DNA from: Bacteroides sp.
GTDB lineage: Bacteria; Bacteroidota; Bacteroidia; Bacteroidales; Muribaculaceae
Length of the DNA stretch: 64,000 nucleotides
Direction of reading: 5' to 3'
Assembly (NCBI GenBank): GCA_014801225.1
Contig: JAAVEO010000038.1
Span: 26,388 to 90,387 of the forward strand
Shown: positions 35,003-43,441 of the stretch, piece by piece
Numbering within the stretch: the first letter of the stretch is position 1
How the letters are laid out: each line of letters begins with the position of its first letter
The notes under the pieces: model-generated
What the model saw: only the letters and a program-made list of their open reading frames with translations
Told to the model about the DNA's origin: nothing
Databases searched by the model: none
Program-made: the position numbers and the translations under genes

Positions 35003-35795
35003 TATAGCCGGTCTGACAGCTGTTGTCACCGGTGCCTCCGGTGGTATCGGACTTCAGTTCTGTCGCGAGCTTGCCCGCCGTGGTTGCGACCTTGTCATGA
35101 TCAGCAATCAGGATTTGGAGCTTATGGAGTGTGCAGAGGCAATTCGCAAGGAATATGCAGTACGCACATATCCTCTTGCCGTCGACCTCACGGAACCCAA
35201 TGTGGCGCGTGCCATTGATTCCTGGCTGGATTCTCATGATATCGACCCCTCTATTCTTATCAATAATGCCGGGATTTTCTCCTTTATGCCGGTGATAGAG
35301 ACTTCGGCCGAGAAGATGAATAGCTTTATCAATCTCCATGTAGGGGCTGTGGCAAATCTATCACGCCGCTTCGCACATCGCTTCAAACGTCGCGGCAAGG
35401 GTTGGATTCTGAATATGTCGTCAATGTCATGCTGGATGCCTATGCCGGGCATTGCCCTCTATTCCTCCACAAAAGCATTCATCCGCACCTTCACTCGTGC
35501 GTTGCATTATGAGATGCGTGATTATGGAGTGAAGGTGATGGTGGCTTGTCCGGGAGGTATATCTACAGATCTTTTCGGCCTTCCCCCCAATCTTATGCAG
35601 TTGGCCCTTAAGCTTCATGCGGTGGAGACTCCCGAGCGATTTGTAAAGAAAGCACTCGATGCCATGCAAAGAGGTAAGAAACAATATATCAACGGATTCA
35701 TCAATCGTCTTACGATTCTTGCCGTAGGTATGGCTCCTACTCCGGTGAGGATGCTTGTTAAACGCCGGATGCTCGATAAGAAAATCAGACGATGA
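34986..35795 (+). CDS. Short-chain dehydrogenase/reductase, first of two
   Basis: The 269-residue protein is a classical SDR: cofactor loop TGASGGIG (15-22), NNAG (93-96), catalytic Tyr159 and Lys163 in YSSTK, and Ser in NMSSMS about 13 residues before. Instead of an acidic residue after beta-2 it has ISNQDLEL, so NADP(H) or NAD(H) preference is unclear. SDRs next to 5-alpha and 5-beta reductases typically act as 3-hydroxysteroid dehydrogenases, which is the likely role here but is inference from neighbours. It overlaps the Old Yellow Enzyme gene by 17 bases and the second SDR by 4. Confidence 0.88.
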   Translation: MFRKSSIAGLTAVVTGASGGIGLQFCRELARRGCDLVMISNQDLELMECAEAIRKEYAVRTYPLAVDLTEPNVARAIDSWLDSHDIDPSILINNAGIFSFMPVIETSAEKMNSFINLHVGAVANLSRRFAHRFKRRGKGWILNMSSMSCWMPMPGIALYSSTKAFIRTFTRALHYEMRDYGVKVMVACPGGISTDLFGLPPNLMQLALKLHAVETPERFVKKALDAMQRGKKQYINGFINRLTILAVGMAPTPVRMLVKRRMLDKKIRR

Positions 35796-36640
35796 AGAAT
35801 ATCGATTTCTCTTCTCTCCCTCGCGACTCCAAGGGACAATTCCTCCCTATACTCGTTTCCGGCGCTACAGGCGCTATCGGTAGAGAGATATTCCGTGCGC
35901 TTCATGAAGCGGAGGTGCCCGTGGTGATGGCTTGCCGCTCCTGGAAGAAAGCTGTTGATATGCTTTCAGGCATGAATATACCTGCTGATTCTCCCGGTTG
36001 CGAAGATGCCGGCTTCTTTTCTCTCTTCGGGGATATCTATTTCCTGCCTGTCGATCTTGGAAGCGAGGAATCCGTTCGCACCGCGGCCGCTCTTCTTCCG
36101 TCGGATATGAAATTGGGAGGATTGGTAAATAATGCGGGGGTGATGAATAGGGAATTTCATATTGGTCCGGATGGACGGGAAGATACCCTTAATGTCAATT
36201 ATCACAATACGAAGCTCTTCACTGAATTGCTTTTGCCGCATATCGCGGAGGGTGGGGCCATTGTCTTCACCACTTCCCTCACACGCTATTTGCGCGGTCA
36301 TCATAATTTCCCCGAAAGCATTTCCCATGAGCAGTTCGGGCAGCTGAGTACTTACGGACTGTCAAAAAAACTGATAACGGTATATGCCGCCTCTCTCTCC
36401 GAACGTTTGAAACCGGCGGGAATAAAAGTGAATTGTGCCGATCCCGGCATCGTGGATTCAGGCATGATACGTATGCATCGCTGGTTTGATCCCTTGGCCG
36501 ATGTTTTCTTTCGTCCGTTCATTCGGCGTCCTGCAGCCGGAGCGGTTCCGGCGCTTCGGGCATTGGCCGCTACATCCTCCGGCCAGATCTACTGCCGGCG
36601 TCTTACTCTTCCGCTCCCTTCATGGGCCTACGTAAAATGA
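35792..36640 (+). CDS. Short-chain dehydrogenase/reductase, second of two
   Basis: The 282-residue SDR has SGATGAIG (23-30) for cofactor binding, VNNAGVMNREF, and the catalytic motif YGLSK. Its general form (retinol dehydrogenase / WW-oxidoreductase-like, with VACRSWKKA after beta-2, an Arg that favours NADP(H)) differs from the first SDR, so the two should have different substrates or stereochemistry. It starts in an ATGA overlap with the first SDR and ends the operon, 3 bases from the convergent ThrE gene. A hydroxysteroid role is inferred only from context. Confidence 0.87.
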   Translation: MKNIDFSSLPRDSKGQFLPILVSGATGAIGREIFRALHEAEVPVVMACRSWKKAVDMLSGMNIPADSPGCEDAGFFSLFGDIYFLPVDLGSEESVRTAAALLPSDMKLGGLVNNAGVMNREFHIGPDGREDTLNVNYHNTKLFTELLLPHIAEGGAIVFTTSLTRYLRGHHNFPESISHEQFGQLSTYGLSKKLITVYAASLSERLKPAGIKVNCADPGIVDSGMIRMHRWFDPLADVFFRPFIRRPAAGAVPALRALAATSSGQIYCRRLTLPLPSWAYVK

Positions 36641-36643
36641 TAG

Positions 36644-37168
36644 TTAGCGCGTTGCCTGGAAGGAGATATGTTTCAGCATGAAGATAGGGATATTCGCCCC
36701 TATTACCATACCTAAAAGTATGGCGGCGCAAGTAAATCCGTTGTATCCGAGAAGGTAGAGATAATGAGAGGCCAATTCCTCTGTGGACGTACGCAGGAAG
36801 CAAACCAATGCCTCAACTGTGCGATAGGCATACATTCCCGGTATCATGGGAAGTAATGCCGGAAACAGACACGCCTCAGCCGGCACTTTCACCGTTGGCG
36901 AACACACTACGGCTATCACGCCTATGACAAAGGCCGCTATCGAACTTGCCAGAACTATGTCAAGGTGGAAGAAGTCGCCATTCATGAGAATAAAGCGTAA
37001 CGCATGACCGAGAGCGGCTGCCAACGCACATAAAATATATGTGCGCTGAGGCGTATGGCTTATACTTGCAAAACCTATTGATGCTATTGCCGCAAATACG
37101 GCGTCTTCTACGATATGGAGCGCGAAAGGAAGCTCTCCCGGTGCCTGATTCAGAATTATATCTACCAT
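36644..37168 (-). CDS. Threonine/serine exporter ThrE, C-terminal half (ThrE_2)
   Basis: The 174-residue membrane protein has about five helices and corresponds to the DUF3815/ThrE_2 half of the Corynebacterium ThrE exporter (FPALLPMIPGMYAYRTVEALV is the characteristic re-entrant-like segment). In many bacteria ThrE is split into two genes whose products act together; here the partner overlaps it by 7 bases upstream. The pair should export threonine and serine using the proton gradient. Convergent with the SDR gene, with no terminator between. Confidence 0.85.
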   Translation of the reverse strand: MVDIILNQAPGELPFALHIVEDAVFAAIASIGFASISHTPQRTYILCALAAALGHALRFILMNGDFFHLDIVLASSIAAFVIGVIAVVCSPTVKVPAEACLFPALLPMIPGMYAYRTVEALVCFLRTSTEELASHYLYLLGYNGFTCAAILLGMVIGANIPIFMLKHISFQATR

Positions 37169-37977
37169 ATCGGATTGATTTTCATTAGAACTATTGCCAG
37201 ATAAAGTCCCGCCGAAAGACAGGCCGTGAGCACCGAAGCGTCTATAAATCTACTTAACGCGCATAGATAGTGTTTATCGATAAGATCACTTGCCGCGTTG
37301 ATGAACGGCACTCCCGGGATAAGGTAGAGCACACTCGTGGCGAGGGCTATCTCCGGAGTGGTGCCCCAATGGAATATTTCGGCTCCGGCGGCAAGTGATG
37401 CGGATATGAAAGCGCAGATAAGGAATACTAATCTGATATCGAATTTATGGGCCAAAAGACGTTGTTTGAAGAAATATCCGGCGCAGGTGCTGCAAAACAC
37501 TATCAGCATAGCTATCACATCCCCTCCGAAAAGACGGCAGAAGGCAGCGTTGGCCAATGATGCGAGCAACAGAATTTGCGCTCCGTCGGTGTATCGTTCT
37601 CCGATAATCTTGTCGAAACGCTCTCGCGTCTCCTCAAGTGAGAGTGAATTATCGGCAACTGCCCAACTTAGTGCACTCAAATCGGAGTTAAGATTGAAAT
37701 TGATGCCGCATGTATGGGTATCGGCTATATAAGTGCGTGTCGCCCCCGTTTCGCTGTCAGTGACGGTAAGACTTATATGCTTTGGAAAGACAGTTAACGA
37801 TGCCTCGTAACCGAACGCTTCACTCATGCGCGTCACATTCTTCTCAACGCGCACACACGTCGCTCCGCAACCCAATAGCCATGAAGTATAAGAAGCGAGA
37901 AATTTTCCCGCTTCTCCGATTCTTGTATGCTCCTGATGAGGATCCTGATGTGTCTCGTAACTCTTGCGCGTAGCCAT
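37162..37977 (-). CDS. Threonine/serine exporter ThrE, N-terminal half (DUF1212)
   Basis: The 271-residue protein has a soluble N-terminal part of about 125 residues (GKFLASYTSWLLGCGATCVRVEKNV, the DUF1212 signature also proposed to be hydrolase-like) and then about five membrane helices including LIPGVPFINAASDLID. It is co-transcribed and overlaps with the ThrE_2 gene. Together they reproduce the full fused ThrE. Confidence 0.87.
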   Translation of the reverse strand: MATRKSYETHQDPHQEHTRIGEAGKFLASYTSWLLGCGATCVRVEKNVTRMSEAFGYEASLTVFPKHISLTVTDSETGATRTYIADTHTCGINFNLNSDLSALSWAVADNSLSLEETRERFDKIIGERYTDGAQILLLASLANAAFCRLFGGDVIAMLIVFCSTCAGYFFKQRLLAHKFDIRLVFLICAFISASLAAGAEIFHWGTTPEIALATSVLYLIPGVPFINAASDLIDKHYLCALSRFIDASVLTACLSAGLYLAIVLMKINPIW

Positions 37978-38066
37978 ATAGGATGTACTTTTCCTGACTA
38001 TCGGTAATGTTATAATCTTAGATGAATCTTCTCCCGTGGAGGGGATGGATTCCGTGATTATACCCC

Positions 38067-38231
38067 TTACCGGCGCTGGCGAAGACGATTGGAGTCATTC
38101 TCCACCATTACATGGCGGCGTACTGCCTGTCTATGATGATTGCGGCTGAATGTCTCGTGCATAAAGTGAAACACTACTGCAGTCAATACTGCGCCGGCTA
38201 CCAAAAACCATACTACAATTGGATCATTCAT
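38067..38231 (-). CDS. Small single-pass membrane protein
   Basis: The 54-residue product has one strong membrane helix (IVVWFLVAGAVLTAVVFHFMH) and a basic tail (HHRQAVRRHVM to NRLRQRR), the pattern of a small inner-membrane protein with its C-terminus in the cytosol. I chose ATG 38231 because the helix starts right after it; the upstream extension to 38327 is unlikely. No family is recognised. It lies alone between thrE and the GH2 gene. Confidence 0.5.
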   Translation of the reverse strand: MNDPIVVWFLVAGAVLTAVVFHFMHETFSRNHHRQAVRRHVMVENDSNRLRQRR

Positions 38232-38405
38232 AGTCAATAATGAAATACAAATTTGATTAAACAATGCTTTTTTTGGATTCAGCTGACTCCATCGTGAGTT
38301 TCTTCCACTCACATCCATATAACACACCTTACCTCAAAAAAGATTTCTCTCCGATGAAAAAAATTAAATTTCTTCTTCATCACGGCTTATTCTGCCAAAA
38401 ATTAC

Positions 38406-38413
38406 TAATTTTG
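38406..38413 (+). promoter_or_regulatory. Possible promoter for the GH2 gene
   Basis: TAATTTTG occurs about 157 bases before the ATG at 38570; the TTG box is weak. The 338-bp gap 38232-38569 otherwise shows A/T-rich leader without an obvious fold. Confidence 0.45.
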
Positions 38414-38569
38414 TCGTTGAAGTGGTTCTCCATTGTTAATGAGTATCAGTTCAACGATAAAATCTACAAACCTGAATTTGGATTATTAAGCTCTATAGAG
38501 TCATCTACACTACGAAATAAGAGCTCATTCTTATTTCGGTCTATATTGAGCCAACACATTTAATTCTTT

Positions 38570-41500
38570 ATGAAGACTAAATTCCTTTTGTCTCTCCTTT
38601 CTTCCGCTATTGTCGTGCCTGTATGGGCACGTACTTCTATCGACATTTCGGGTAGCGACTGGCGTGTTTTCCTTGATAAGGAGGCAAGCTGGCAATCTGA
38701 TAAATTATTTCTTCCCGGAGACTATGCTACTCTGAGCGAACTTCCCTTAAATCCTCCTACAATGGGTTGGTCTTCCTTTGATGGGAATGGTATGGCGGTG
38801 TCGGTGCCGGGCACATTAGAGGAATATTTCACTCAAAGCTCCCAACCTGATCCTTCGGATCAAAGCGGTGTCAGTTGGTGGGTGCGTGATTTTAAATTGC
38901 CACTCGTTGCTAAAGGAGAGAGGGTCATATTGCATTTCGGTTCGGTGCGTCATCGTGCCGAGATTTTTGTGGATTCTCAACTGGTGGGGTATGATATGGT
39001 AGCTGAAACTCCGTTTGATGTTGATATCACCGAGGCGGTCAAGGCCGGAGGTATACATCGCCTTGCTGTAAGAATCACACATCCCGGAGGAAATTTTCAT
39101 TGGCAAGATTTCACTCCGATGGAATGGGGTGAATATCGATTGTTGCCGAGCCGTGGTTTTGGCGGTATCCTCGCTCCGGTATTGCTGGAGATTGTGCCGG
39201 AAGTGAATATCTCCGATATCTATATGCAGAATCAGCCCGATCCTCATAAGGTGAAGGCTTTTGTTACTGTCGCTAATAATGGTGCCTTCAAAAAAAAGGA
39301 GGAGTTGTTAATTCGTATCTATCCCAAGGGAAGACCCCGGGAGATTGTGTCTGAAAAGAAGGTAAAGCTTGTTTCTCTCTCTTCAGGCGAGAATATTGTG
39401 GAGGTATCCTTTGATTGTCCGGGGGCAGATTTATGGAATATTGACTCTCCCCGGCTTTATACATGCGAGGTTGTCATCTCCGGATCGCATGACTCCAAAT
39501 CGCAAGATTTCGGATTCAGATGGTTTGGAGTGGAAGGATGTGGCGAGGATGCATATCTTTCTCTCAACGGCAAAAGGATAATGTTGCGCACTGCCATAAA
39601 TTGGGGTTTCTGGCCTGTCACGGGTCTTTACCCTTCCGGAGATATGGCTACGCGTCAAGCAGAGGTAGCGAAAAGTCTTGGGCTCAATATGGTTAATTTC
39701 CATAGAAGCATGAGTTCGGAAAGAGCTCTCTCTGCCGCTGATTCCATAGGATTACTCGCGTATGAAGAACCGGGTGGCTTTCATTCGGCCGATCATGATC
39801 CATTCATGCGAAAAATGGCTAAGATAAAGCTCGATCGTATGGTGCGTCGCGATCGTAGTCATCCCTCTCTGGTTATCTATAATCTTATAAATGAATGGGG
39901 AGGTACGCGTGCGGCTGATACTGTACTTACCATGAAACGCTTTGATGATATGCGTACAGCACATGCAATAGATCCAAGCCGAGTAATGACATTTACGTCG
40001 GGATGGGCGGGAAAAAAGGATGTCGATGAGTTTGCTAAGGCAAATATGCTCCCGTTCGATACTACTTTGTATCTTAATGGATGGTATGACAATCATCGCG
40101 CCGGAGGCCCTGCCACATGGGAGGAGGGTTATTACGTATCTCCTTCATCCAATATAATGTATACCGACAATATAAGAGAAATATACATGAGAGGGGAGGA
40201 AGGTGCGATATCCACTCCTCCGCGTATTGCCGCTATTCATGAGGAGATTGTGCGCACCGGCAAAACCGGTTGGGACGGTCTCTTCTGGGAGAAACAATAT
40301 GAGCAGTGGGATCGCTTTTTCAATCATAAGGCCCTTGCCGCATATTTCGGCGATATAGATTCTTTGACCCGCACTCTCGGTGATATCCAGTTTGATCATC
40401 AGGGGCGTCGTATACAAGGTATGAGAATGCAGGATATCGGTGATGTCTATGCCGTCAACGGATGGGAATCCATGCCTTATGACAATCATTCGGGAATAGT
40501 AGACGATTATCGTAATGCCAAAGGGAATACCGAGACCTTGTATCGATATACCCGGCCAGCGTATATCGCGGTGTGTCCGCGCCGTCAGTTTGTCAATCCA
40601 GGCGACTCTCTGCCGATGGATATCTTTGCTGTCAACGAGGTGGATGTCAACGGTATTTGCGCTCTTGAGTTGCGTGTCATGTCGCCGTCCGGTGTCATCT
40701 CGGATTCTATCGATATGAATGTGGATATCCTCGGCGGAAAAAAGTTTGGCCAGCTGCTCAAGGAGAATTTGAATATGCGAGTAGGTGAGGAGGAAGGAAT
40801 GTATCGTATAGAAGCACGCCTTACCGATTCCGAAGGAAATGTCGTGATGGACGGTTATGATGAAGTGCTTGCCTTGAATGATAAGTATGAGAATCTTGAT
40901 TTGGGTAAGGGTGCTTTCTATGGCAGAGAGGATTCTCCGGTGCGTGAGTTCTATCAATGTATCACGGGTAAAGAGCTCCCGATATACGATGATACTCCCG
41001 ACCGGCTCGACTGGATCATCATATCCCGCTCTATGCTTGATGACCCTCAGCCGATACCTCAGGATGCTGTCAGCCCGGAAGGATTCACCACCACTTATTT
41101 CCGATATCATGATATAGCCGATCCGGCTACCACTGTGACGGAACCTATCGTCAACCATACTTTTGTGGATGGAGAGCAGCCTCATTCATCCTTATCGGCG
41201 AATCAGTCGTTCTCGGTTATCTGGAACGGTGATATCGTAGCTCCGGCCGACGGTGTATTCATGCTTGGAGTGAAAAGCAATCAGGGAATAAGATTCAAAG
41301 TCAATGGTGTGGCCATCACGGATGACTGGGGTAATAAAAAGGAATTGGCGGAGGCCCGGCCTTTTACTCTCACCAAAGGAGAGAAAGTGAATGTGGAGGT
41401 GCAGTATCGTCAGACAGACCCTTCCGGTTATGTGCAGTTGGTATGGACTCTCCCCGGCCAAAGCGAGGTCTCACCCGAGAATATTTTGAATAAGGCTTAT

Positions 41501-41923
41501 GATGCCGGCACCAGAATCGTAATTCTCGACAATGCCGACACATGGATGGAGACGGTATGTAAAGCTGTAGGTAAAGACTATGACGGATTCTATACGGTAG
41601 GACGTAACTGGGTTGGAGGTGTACACTTCGTAAAAGATAATCCCTACTTCGACTGTATGCCCGTCAACACAGGAATGGGTTGGCCCTATCAGGCTATCGT
41701 ACGTGATGGTGACCGTCGGTTGGGATTTGAACTTGAAGACGAGAATATGCTCGCCGGCAGCTACCGTTCCTGGCCCTTCCACCTCGGAAGCGCCTTAGGC
41801 GAATACTCCTACGGCAACGGGAAAATCATCTACAATACCTTCGATCTCGAAACCAACCTCCTCAACCCCTCCGCCCCCGCCTCAGTAGCCCGCCGCCTTT
41901 TCCTAAACCTCCTCACCAAGTAA
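38570..41923 (+). CDS. Secreted glycoside hydrolase family 2 with PA14 domain
   Basis: The 1117-residue protein starts with a signal peptide (FLLSLLSSAIVVPVWA) and has the GH2 order: jelly-roll sugar-binding domain (about 20-210, WWVRDFKL, FGSVRHRAEIFVDSQLVG), Ig-like domain, then a TIM barrel with YNLINEWGG, where Glu442 is the acid/base. The nucleophile is probably in RGEEGAIS. Residues about 840-965 look like a PA14 domain (NQSFSVIWNGDIVAPADGVF). GH2 enzymes remove beta-galactose, glucuronate or mannose; the specificity cannot be told. It stands alone, outside any SusCD locus, and acts in the periplasm or at the surface. A 44-bp palindrome follows its stop. Confidence 0.88.
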   Translation: MKTKFLLSLLSSAIVVPVWARTSIDISGSDWRVFLDKEASWQSDKLFLPGDYATLSELPLNPPTMGWSSFDGNGMAVSVPGTLEEYFTQSSQPDPSDQSGVSWWVRDFKLPLVAKGERVILHFGSVRHRAEIFVDSQLVGYDMVAETPFDVDITEAVKAGGIHRLAVRITHPGGNFHWQDFTPMEWGEYRLLPSRGFGGILAPVLLEIVPEVNISDIYMQNQPDPHKVKAFVTVANNGAFKKKEELLIRIYPKGRPREIVSEKKVKLVSLSSGENIVEVSFDCPGADLWNIDSPRLYTCEVVISGSHDSKSQDFGFRWFGVEGCGEDAYLSLNGKRIMLRTAINWGFWPVTGLYPSGDMATRQAEVAKSLGLNMVNFHRSMSSERALSAADSIGLLAYEEPGGFHSADHDPFMRKMAKIKLDRMVRRDRSHPSLVIYNLINEWGGTRAADTVLTMKRFDDMRTAHAIDPSRVMTFTSGWAGKKDVDEFAKANMLPFDTTLYLNGWYDNHRAGGPATWEEGYYVSPSSNIMYTDNIREIYMRGEEGAISTPPRIAAIHEEIVRTGKTGWDGLFWEKQYEQWDRFFNHKALAAYFGDIDSLTRTLGDIQFDHQGRRIQGMRMQDIGDVYAVNGWESMPYDNHSGIVDDYRNAKGNTETLYRYTRPAYIAVCPRRQFVNPGDSLPMDIFAVNEVDVNGICALELRVMSPSGVISDSIDMNVDILGGKKFGQLLKENLNMRVGEEEGMYRIEARLTDSEGNVVMDGYDEVLALNDKYENLDLGKGAFYGREDSPVREFYQCITGKELPIYDDTPDRLDWIIISRSMLDDPQPIPQDAVSPEGFTTTYFRYHDIADPATTVTEPIVNHTFVDGEQPHSSLSANQSFSVIWNGDIVAPADGVFMLGVKSNQGIRFKVNGVAITDDWGNKKELAEARPFTLTKGEKVNVEVQYRQTDPSGYVQLVWTLPGQSEVSPENILNKAYDAGTRIVILDNADTWMETVCKAVGKDYDGFYTVGRNWVGGVHFVKDNPYFDCMPVNTGMGWPYQAIVRDGDRRLGFELEDENMLAGSYRSWPFHLGSALGEYSYGNGKIIYNTFDLETNLLNPSAPASVARRLFLNLLTK

Positions 41924-41934
41924 TCCCCCGGAAT

Positions 41935-41978
41935 AAATGCGACAAGGGATGCGCTTAAGCGCATCCCTTGTCGCATTT
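41935..41978. terminator. 44-bp perfect palindrome, bidirectional terminator
   Basis: The sequence AAATGCGACAAGGGATGCGC is followed immediately by its exact reverse complement apart from the central TTAA, giving a 22-bp stem with A/T runs at both ends. It lies between convergent genes (GH2 stop 41923, DUF5723 stop 42033) and can end both transcripts. Confidence 0.85.
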
Positions 41979-41990
41979 AAAAGGTTTGTC

Positions 41991-42024
41991 GCATCCGGCT
42001 CACCGTACCCGGCGAGCCGGATGC
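41991..42024. terminator. Second hairpin in the same convergent gap
   Basis: GCATCCGGCTC pairs exactly with GAGCCGGATGC around a 12-base loop, 12 bases after the long palindrome and 8 bases before the DUF5723 stop. On the minus strand it is followed by GACAAACCTTTT. Confidence 0.6.
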
Positions 42025-42032
42025 GGTGAGAA

Positions 42033-43421
42033 TCAGAAGGGGAAGTCGATACCGAGGTTCACTTTGGCGTTGGAGTTGAGGGGTACGCCCTGCTTGGCGA
42101 GCTTGCCCAAGGTCTGGTCCATGCCTAAGAAGAGGTTGAAACCTTTCTTGAGGTTGAGATTGAGCATCCAGCCGAAGCCCCAACCGAAGGTGCCGCAGGC
42201 TACGTTTGCACTTGCGGAGAAGATATCCACAGGCTGCACATTGGCACTCAATCGGAATTGTGTCCAGGTGTAGCTGCCATTGATACGGGTGGAGTTCACA
42301 ATACCGAAGTGCAGACGGTCATAGTAGGGAAACTCATACTCGGCACCTAAGTTGAGTGTGGCGGCCAGACCGGTGGTGCGGCCTCCGATCTCTCCTTTAT
42401 CTTTCAACTGATAGATCTGTGAAAGATCGTTCTTCATAGCGTCAAACTCATCTTCGTCGTCATCGCCGACAACATCAAACTCATATTTGTTGGTCTGGAA
42501 GTTGACCACGCCGTCGGTGGAGGCGTAATGTGTCTCGCCCCAGGATATGAAGCCAAGGTCAAGAATGGCGGCAGAGAATTTCCAGTTGTTAAACTGTCCG
42601 CCGTTCCAATCATAAGTGACACCAAGGTCGAAAGCCATACCGAAACCGTTAAGACCGAAGTTGTCGAGCTTCACTCCGCTTACGTATTCTCTGGCCGGTG
42701 TCACATCATGATTGTAATCATGCTCAAACTCCATACCTTTTACATTTGCATAGATGTCGGCTTCGGCTGTTATATCCCAGGAATCCTCTCCGAGCATCAG
42801 GCGAGCGTCTTTGAAATTGGCGTCAACGCGGCCGATGCCTATAAGAAATTTCATAGCCGCACCCACTCTAAGCCCCGGCACCTGCTTGATGTCGCGTGAA
42901 TGATTGAGGGCTATCTCTGCATAGTTGTTGGTTCGCGCTCCAAAATGGTGGATATCATATTCCTGATTGCTCACTCCCTCTTTAAGCAGAGAGAAGAGTG
43001 TGCCCGGAATCATAGCCTCTACATTGGATACTACATTGATACCCACTGTGTTATAACCGCCCCATGCTTTCCAGCCGGCATTGAGCACATTCACCTTTAC
43101 ATCAGCTCCAAGACGATTCTTATCGTGCATTCGCTTCATGAAGTCGGCGGCATCCACACCGGGATTGGTGAAAAGACATGTCTTGCCGTCGATATTATAG
43201 AGGAGGTCCTTCACGTGGAGATTACCCTGCATACCGATATTGAGATTGCCAAGACCGGGGAAACCCACGAAGCCGCTCTCATTGCCATAGGCCGGGTTCA
43301 TCTCAAAGCGATAAGTATAGTTGTCCAGAAAATATCCGGAATATGTATTCTGGGCTGCGGAAGGAAGCGACATAGCGGCTACACCGGCAGCCAGGAAAAT
43401 ATATCTTTTTATTGATTTCAT
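42033..43421 (-). CDS. DUF5723 outer-membrane-type protein
   Basis: The 462-residue protein has a cleavable signal peptide (YIFLAAGVAAMSLPSAAQ) and a mature part with alternating aromatic beta strands and a C-terminus ending DFPF, typical of an outer-membrane beta-barrel. It matches DUF5723 (NTYSGYFLDNYTYRFEMNPA at the mature N-terminus). Function is unknown. It follows a lipoprotein gene by 20 bases in the same direction, and the two are usually paired in Bacteroidales, so they probably form one envelope complex. Confidence 0.82.
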   Translation of the reverse strand: MKSIKRYIFLAAGVAAMSLPSAAQNTYSGYFLDNYTYRFEMNPAYGNESGFVGFPGLGNLNIGMQGNLHVKDLLYNIDGKTCLFTNPGVDAADFMKRMHDKNRLGADVKVNVLNAGWKAWGGYNTVGINVVSNVEAMIPGTLFSLLKEGVSNQEYDIHHFGARTNNYAEIALNHSRDIKQVPGLRVGAAMKFLIGIGRVDANFKDARLMLGEDSWDITAEADIYANVKGMEFEHDYNHDVTPAREYVSGVKLDNFGLNGFGMAFDLGVTYDWNGGQFNNWKFSAAILDLGFISWGETHYASTDGVVNFQTNKYEFDVVGDDDEDEFDAMKNDLSQIYQLKDKGEIGGRTTGLAATLNLGAEYEFPYYDRLHFGIVNSTRINGSYTWTQFRLSANVQPVDIFSASANVACGTFGWGFGWMLNLNLKKGFNLFLGMDQTLGKLAKQGVPLNSNAKVNLGIDFPF

Positions 43422-43441
43422 TTCTTTAGATCTTTAAGACA

